From the NCBI GenBank assembly GCA_903907665.1, contig CAIVOW010000048.1, positions 1 through 8,451 of the forward strand: DNA of 8,451 nucleotides, written 5' to 3'. Shown here piece by piece: positions 5,741 through 8,451 of this stretch; positions within the stretch are counted from its first letter, which is position 1; every line of letters starts with the position of its first letter. Source of the stretch: an uncultured Actinomycetes bacterium. GTDB lineage: Bacteria; Actinomycetota; Actinomycetes; Nanopelagicales; Nanopelagicaceae. A model generated the notes under the pieces. It made no database searches. It was not told the origin of the DNA and saw only the letters and a list, made by a program, of their open reading frames with translations. The translations under genes and the position numbers were made by a program.

Positions 5741-6439
5741 ATGAAAATCCTTGCCATTCAAAATGATCGTACTGATCCGCCACATTTAGTTGGGCAATGG
5801 CTAGAAGAAATTGGTTTTGAATTAGTTGTTATTAAGGCTTTCGACGGTGAAAAAGTTCCATCAACGGTACCTAATTCAATTCATGCAATCATTCCGCTGG
5901 GTGGATCTATGGGTGCACTCGACGATCATATTGCACCTTGGTTGGCTGACGAGCGCCAACTGTTGGCTGACGCAGTCGCCAGAGACATTCCAATTTTTGC
6001 AATTTGCCTTGGCGCCCAATTATTGGCTGAGGCACTTGGTGGCAAAGTTTCTAGGGCCCCAATAGGCGAGATAGGTATCTATTCAATTTCACCTAACGAA
6101 GCTGCGAAGAGTGATCCAATCTTCAATGTAGCCAGTGAAGTACTTGTTACGCAGTGGCACGAAGATCAAGTAACTCAACTTCCAATCGGCGCAGTCACAC
6201 TGGCATCGAGTGCGCTTTGTCCTAATCAAGTTTTTCGTATCGGTAAGAAAACGTATGCAACTCAATTTCACCCAGAAGTGGATAGTTCTATCATTCAACT
6301 TTGGGAGCAAGATGCAGATAATGCATTTCTTGAGTCTGGGAAAAGCTCGGTTGAAGATGAAGTGCGCAGTGCAGAAGCCGAACTTATTCGCGTCTGGAAG
6401 CCCGTCATACAGGGCTGGGGAACTCTGATTCAAAACTAG
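5741..6439 (+). CDS. Stand-alone class I glutamine amidotransferase (GMP synthase GATase-like)
   Basis: The 232-residue cytosolic protein has the class I (triad) glutaminase fold. The oxyanion-loop motif P-L-G-G-S-M-G-A-L-D-D is at 52-62, the nucleophile elbow A-I-C-L-G-A-Q-L-L-A (Cys89) is complete, and T-Q-F-H-P-E-V supplies His177 and Glu179, so the triad is intact. The domain resembles the GATase part of GMP synthase but no ATP-pyrophosphatase domain is attached, and true guaA proteins are far longer. Free-standing members act as glutamine or gamma-glutamyl amide hydrolases for varied partners; no synthetase partner lies in the window. The last 45 residues are charged and helix-like (E-x-E-V-R-S-A-E-A-E-L-I). 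It ends 14 bases from the stop of the convergent dehydrogenase gene. Substrate is not assigned. Confidence 0.85.
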   Translation: MKILAIQNDRTDPPHLVGQWLEEIGFELVVIKAFDGEKVPSTVPNSIHAIIPLGGSMGALDDHIAPWLADERQLLADAVARDIPIFAICLGAQLLAEALGGKVSRAPIGEIGIYSISPNEAAKSDPIFNVASEVLVTQWHEDQVTQLPIGAVTLASSALCPNQVFRIGKKTYATQFHPEVDSSIIQLWEQDADNAFLESGKSSVEDEVRSAEAELIRVWKPVIQGWGTLIQN

Positions 6440-6461
6440 TTTCTAGTGCGTTTCTATTGCG
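6440..6461. repeat. 11-base tandem repeat between two convergent genes
   Basis: TTTCTAGTGCG (6440-6450) is followed directly by TTTCTATTGCG (6451-6461), ten of eleven bases alike. The array fills the whole 14-base gap between the amidotransferase stop (6437-6439) and the dehydrogenase stop (6454-6456, minus strand), and the second copy contains that stop codon. No terminator hairpin is present in this gap. Confidence 0.75.
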
Positions 6462-7215
6462 CAGTCATGCCACCATCAGCTGAAACTATGGATCCAGTCA
6501 TGAATGATGATTCATCTGAAGCCAAGAAGAGCACTAGATTTGCAATCTCACGGGGAGTACCGGGGCGACCAATTGGTTGAAATGAATCAATCGTTTGGTA
6601 CACGTGGTCTAGACCACCAAGCATCTTTGCGTGTGCGTGATTAATGGGAGTATCAACCCAACCCGGACAAATTGCGTTGCAGCGAACTCCTGTTTTTGCA
6701 TAATCTAAAGCTATTCCACGAGTGAACATCACAATTGCACCCTTTGATGCCGAGTACACACTGAGGAATGGTTCGGAAACAAGTCCATTCACGCTAGACA
6801 TATTCACAATAGAGCCGCTGCCCTGTTTGAGCATTGCGGGCAGAACTGCTCTTGTTAAATACATTGCACCTTTTACATTTACCGAAAGCGTGCGATCGAT
6901 AGTTTCGTTAGATACTTCATGGAAGACACCTGGCAGATTTACGCCTGCATTATTGACCAGGATATCGACAGTTCCAAACTCTTTGATTGTGTCCGCTACA
7001 ACAGAATCGCATTGTTGAAAGTCAGAGATATCAATTGTGACACCGCGAGCGCTTCCACCGACTTCCCGAATGCTCTGCGCTGTTGCTTGCGCAGCAGGTC
7101 CATTTATGTCAGCACAAATTACTTTCGCGCCCTCTTCAGCAAGGCGTATAGCGCTTGCCTCACCGATACCTGAGCCCGCTCCGGTCACTATCGCAACTTT
7201 GTTTTCGACTCTCAT
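6454..7215 (-). CDS. Classical short-chain dehydrogenase/reductase (SDR), substrate unknown
   Basis: A 253-residue NAD(P)-dependent oxidoreductase with a complete classical SDR motif set: T-G-A-G-S-G-I-G (11-18) for cofactor binding, Asp36 after the second strand (favouring NAD(H) over NADP(H)), N-N-A-G (88-91), Asn113, Ser141, and Tyr154/Lys158 in Y-S-A-S-K. P-G-W-V-D-T-P (184-190) and the C-terminal S-A-D-G-G-M-T are also usual. Such proteins oxidise or reduce sugars, hydroxyacids, steroids or ketoacyl groups; a FabG role is possible but there is no fatty-acid gene nearby. The ATG at 7215 has a good ribosome site, GTGAGGA (7228-7222), six bases away. The gene lies 113 bases downstream of the second permease on the same strand, with a hairpin between, so it may be a separate unit or be expressed by read-through. 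Confidence 0.88.
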   Translation of the reverse strand: MRVENKVAIVTGAGSGIGEASAIRLAEEGAKVICADINGPAAQATAQSIREVGGSARGVTIDISDFQQCDSVVADTIKEFGTVDILVNNAGVNLPGVFHEVSNETIDRTLSVNVKGAMYLTRAVLPAMLKQGSGSIVNMSSVNGLVSEPFLSVYSASKGAIVMFTRGIALDYAKTGVRCNAICPGWVDTPINHAHAKMLGGLDHVYQTIDSFQPIGRPGTPREIANLVLFLASDESSFMTGSIVSADGGMTAQ

Positions 7216-7247
7216 GATAAATCCTCACTTGATCTGTTACCTGACAG

Positions 7248-7278
7248 TGTATATAAACAGTAGAGCCGCCACGCACAA
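7248..7278 (-). promoter_or_regulatory. Candidate promoter region of the SDR gene
   Basis: On the minus strand TTGTGC (7278-7273) lies 17 bases before TATATA (7255-7250), with TATACA overlapping at 7253-7248. The -35 is a weak match and sits inside the hairpin described next. Between the promoter and the ribosome site, CTGT/ACAG arms (7234-7237 and 7244-7247) form a small dyad that could be an operator. Evidence is by eye only. Confidence 0.3.
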
Positions 7279-7291
7279 TGCGCAGCGGCTC
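7263..7291 (-). terminator. Hairpin downstream of the second permease, probable weak terminator
   Basis: GAGCCGC (7263-7269) pairs with GCGGCTC (7285-7291), and an inner CGCA/TGCG stem (7272-7275 with 7279-7282) closes a three-base loop across a 2x2 internal loop. On the minus strand an A-rich stretch precedes it, and the sequence after it (TACTGTTTATA) is only moderately T-rich. A TTACTTTTTCT stretch lies on the plus side, so it could also act in the other direction. It lies 38 bases past the permease stop. Confidence 0.5.
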
Positions 7292-7312
7292 CACTTACTT
7301 TTTCTAGATATG

Positions 7313-7339
7313 AGTCGTATTAGTCGTTCTAGTCGAGAG
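7313..7339. repeat. 9-base tandem repeat across the second permease stop codon
   Basis: Three nine-base units, AGTCGTATT, AGTCGTTCT and AGTCGAGAG, share AGTCG and span the last codons of the minus-strand permease. Since the period is a multiple of three, the permease TAG (7331-7329) is followed in the same frame by TAA (7322-7320), one unit later, giving a doubled stop. Confidence 0.7.
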
Positions 7340-8451
7340 TACGAACTGCACCCTTGAAGTGATTCTTTGCGCCAAGTGCCCACCATAGAAGTGCGCCACC
7401 GATGACGATCAAGAAACCAACAGGTGTGTAGTTAGCTGCCTTGATATCAAATCCCTTACCCCACCAGACACCAGCAGGTGTTGTTGGCATTATGAAGTAA
7501 ATTGAAATGATTACGATTTCAAGGACAGCAATTGGAGCCATCCATTTCCACTTCTTGCCTAAATTCCACTCGCCTTGAACAAAGGAATCACCCTTGCGCC
7601 AGCGAAGATAAATTGGAATTGCGAAGGATCCGAATAGACCAATGACGGCCATTGAAGTAACAGCGAAGAACGCTACTGCTGACCAAAGAGCTGGAACTGT
7701 GACGATTATCGCCGCCGCTCCAAGTCCAAATGCTGCATGTGAAGGGTTCTTATTTTCATCAAGCTTTGTCCAGTACTTATGTCCTGGTACAGCTCTGTCA
7801 CGAGAGAAAGCGAAGAGCATGCGTGAGCCAGCAGTAACGCAAGACATTCCACAGAAGAATTGACCGAGGCAGGTAATAATCATGATTATCTTTGCCCAGC
7901 CACCACTGACGGAGGAGTCAATGAGTCCAAGAACGCTTCCACCACCCTTGGTGATAGCAGCTTCATCATTTGCTGCGAAGAGGAATGAGAGAAGAAGAAT
8001 CCATCCAGCAACAGCTGAATACGCAATCGACTTCCAAAGACCTTGAGCCGCTGCTTTACCTGCTTGACCAGTTTCTTCAGAGACGTGAGCCGAAGCATCA
8101 AAGCCCGTGATTGTGTACTGAGTAAGTAGGAAACCAAGAGGCAGAACATAGATCCAAAACGCGCGATGCGAGAATCCGCTGTTATTAATCTGGTGAGTAA
8201 ATACCCACTGCGCTGACTGGTGATGTGTAGGAATAAGAACAAAGATCAAAATAATTGCAGCCACACCAAATACGTGTACCCAAACGTTGATACCTTGTAA
8301 TTTATGAATGAAGGTAGCACCCCAGATGTTCATCATGATGTGAATAAGAATAGTTACGAAGAACACGAGGAAAATTGTCTTAAGGTTGCCTGGATCAAAG
8401 GCGCTGGTGTACTTGCTCATTGCGTAGGTGAAGAAGTTTGCAAAACCGTAA
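7329..8451 (-). CDS. APC-superfamily amino acid/amine permease, 5' part outside the window
   Basis: The frame stays open to the right edge, with Y-G-F-A-N-F-F-T-Y-A before the Met at 8420, so that Met is internal and the true start lies outside. The 373 visible residues hold about nine hydrophobic segments; family length suggests some 130-150 residues are missing, namely the first helices. Marks are G-F-D-A-S-A-H-V-S-E-E-T, typical of the ACT branch (amino acids, choline, GABA), and S-R-M-L-F-A-F-S-R-D-R-A-V-P. The C-terminal half has the same order of features as the permease at the left end, but the sequences have diverged well beyond a recent duplication. Substrate is not predictable. The SDR gene follows downstream on the same strand beyond a hairpin. 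Confidence 0.9.
   Translation of the reverse strand, partial: YGFANFFTYAMSKYTSAFDPGNLKTIFLVFFVTILIHIMMNIWGATFIHKLQGINVWVHVFGVAAIILIFVLIPTHHQSAQWVFTHQINNSGFSHRAFWIYVLPLGFLLTQYTITGFDASAHVSEETGQAGKAAAQGLWKSIAYSAVAGWILLLSFLFAANDEAAITKGGGSVLGLIDSSVSGGWAKIIMIITCLGQFFCGMSCVTAGSRMLFAFSRDRAVPGHKYWTKLDENKNPSHAAFGLGAAAIIVTVPALWSAVAFFAVTSMAVIGLFGSFAIPIYLRWRKGDSFVQGEWNLGKKWKWMAPIAVLEIVIISIYFIMPTTPAGVWWGKGFDIKAANYTPVGFLIVIGGALLWWALGAKNHFKGAVRTLD

Noticed and set aside
6089..6433. Open frame antisense to the amidotransferase gene, and two shifted plus-strand frames in the same gene
   Set aside because: They show no family features, while the amidotransferase frame has a complete catalytic triad.
8420..8451. 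Met at 8420 as the true start of the second permease
   Set aside because: The frame continues without a stop to the window edge with hydrophobic, family-like sequence, and starting here would delete the first helices of the transporter.
1..8451. New defence, mobile or secondary-metabolite system
   Set aside because: Every intact gene belongs to a familiar metabolic, transport or tRNA-modification family; no nuclease, transposase, recombinase, toxin or synthase motif was seen.

Overview
The window looks like chromosome from a small-genome, low- to mid-GC actinobacterium, most likely a freshwater planktonic lineage of the Nanopelagicales (acI) or a neighbour. This is an inference from mid-range base composition (judged by eye), very short intergenic gaps, mixed ATG/GTG starts, weak or absent Shine-Dalgarno sequences at some genes, and the style of the proteins. 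No rRNA, tRNA or marker gene confirms it.

Layout, left to right. The tail of an upstream plus-strand gene (stop at 69-71) is closed by a strong intrinsic terminator (83-136). An APC-superfamily amino acid permease follows (235-1788, +), then a CaiB/BaiF-type CoA-transferase (1865-2959, +). That gene meets, tail to tail with a 4-base overlap, a glutaryl-CoA dehydrogenase (2956-4125, -). The dehydrogenase sits one base downstream of a tRNA U34 hydroxylase gene, trhO (4127-5035, -), whose promoter appears to start transcription on the first base of its ATG. Between 5125 and 5728 lies the wreck of an SGNH-domain acyltransferase or esterase gene, with an in-frame stop and an internal deletion that removed the GDSH nucleophile block. 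Next come a stand-alone class I glutamine amidotransferase (5741-6439, +), a classical short-chain dehydrogenase (6454-7215, -) and the 3' part of a second APC permease (7329-8451, -, running off the right edge).

How the genes may work together. The CoA-transferase and glutaryl-CoA dehydrogenase form a plausible two-step glutarate route: glutarate to glutaryl-CoA, then to crotonyl-CoA plus CO2, with electrons passed to ETF. Glutarate is an end product of lysine and related amino acid breakdown. With two amino acid/amine permeases and a glutamine amidotransferase nearby, the region reads as a scavenging and catabolic neighbourhood for nitrogenous compounds. The substrates of the permeases, the amidotransferase and the dehydrogenase cannot be read from sequence alone.

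The most unusual signals are the eroded SGNH gene, five different short tandem repeats (units of 9-15 bases) sitting on gene starts, stops or promoters, and the leaderless-type promoter of trhO, which is built from one of those repeats. I found no CRISPR array, insertion sequence, phage gene or clearly new defence-like system.
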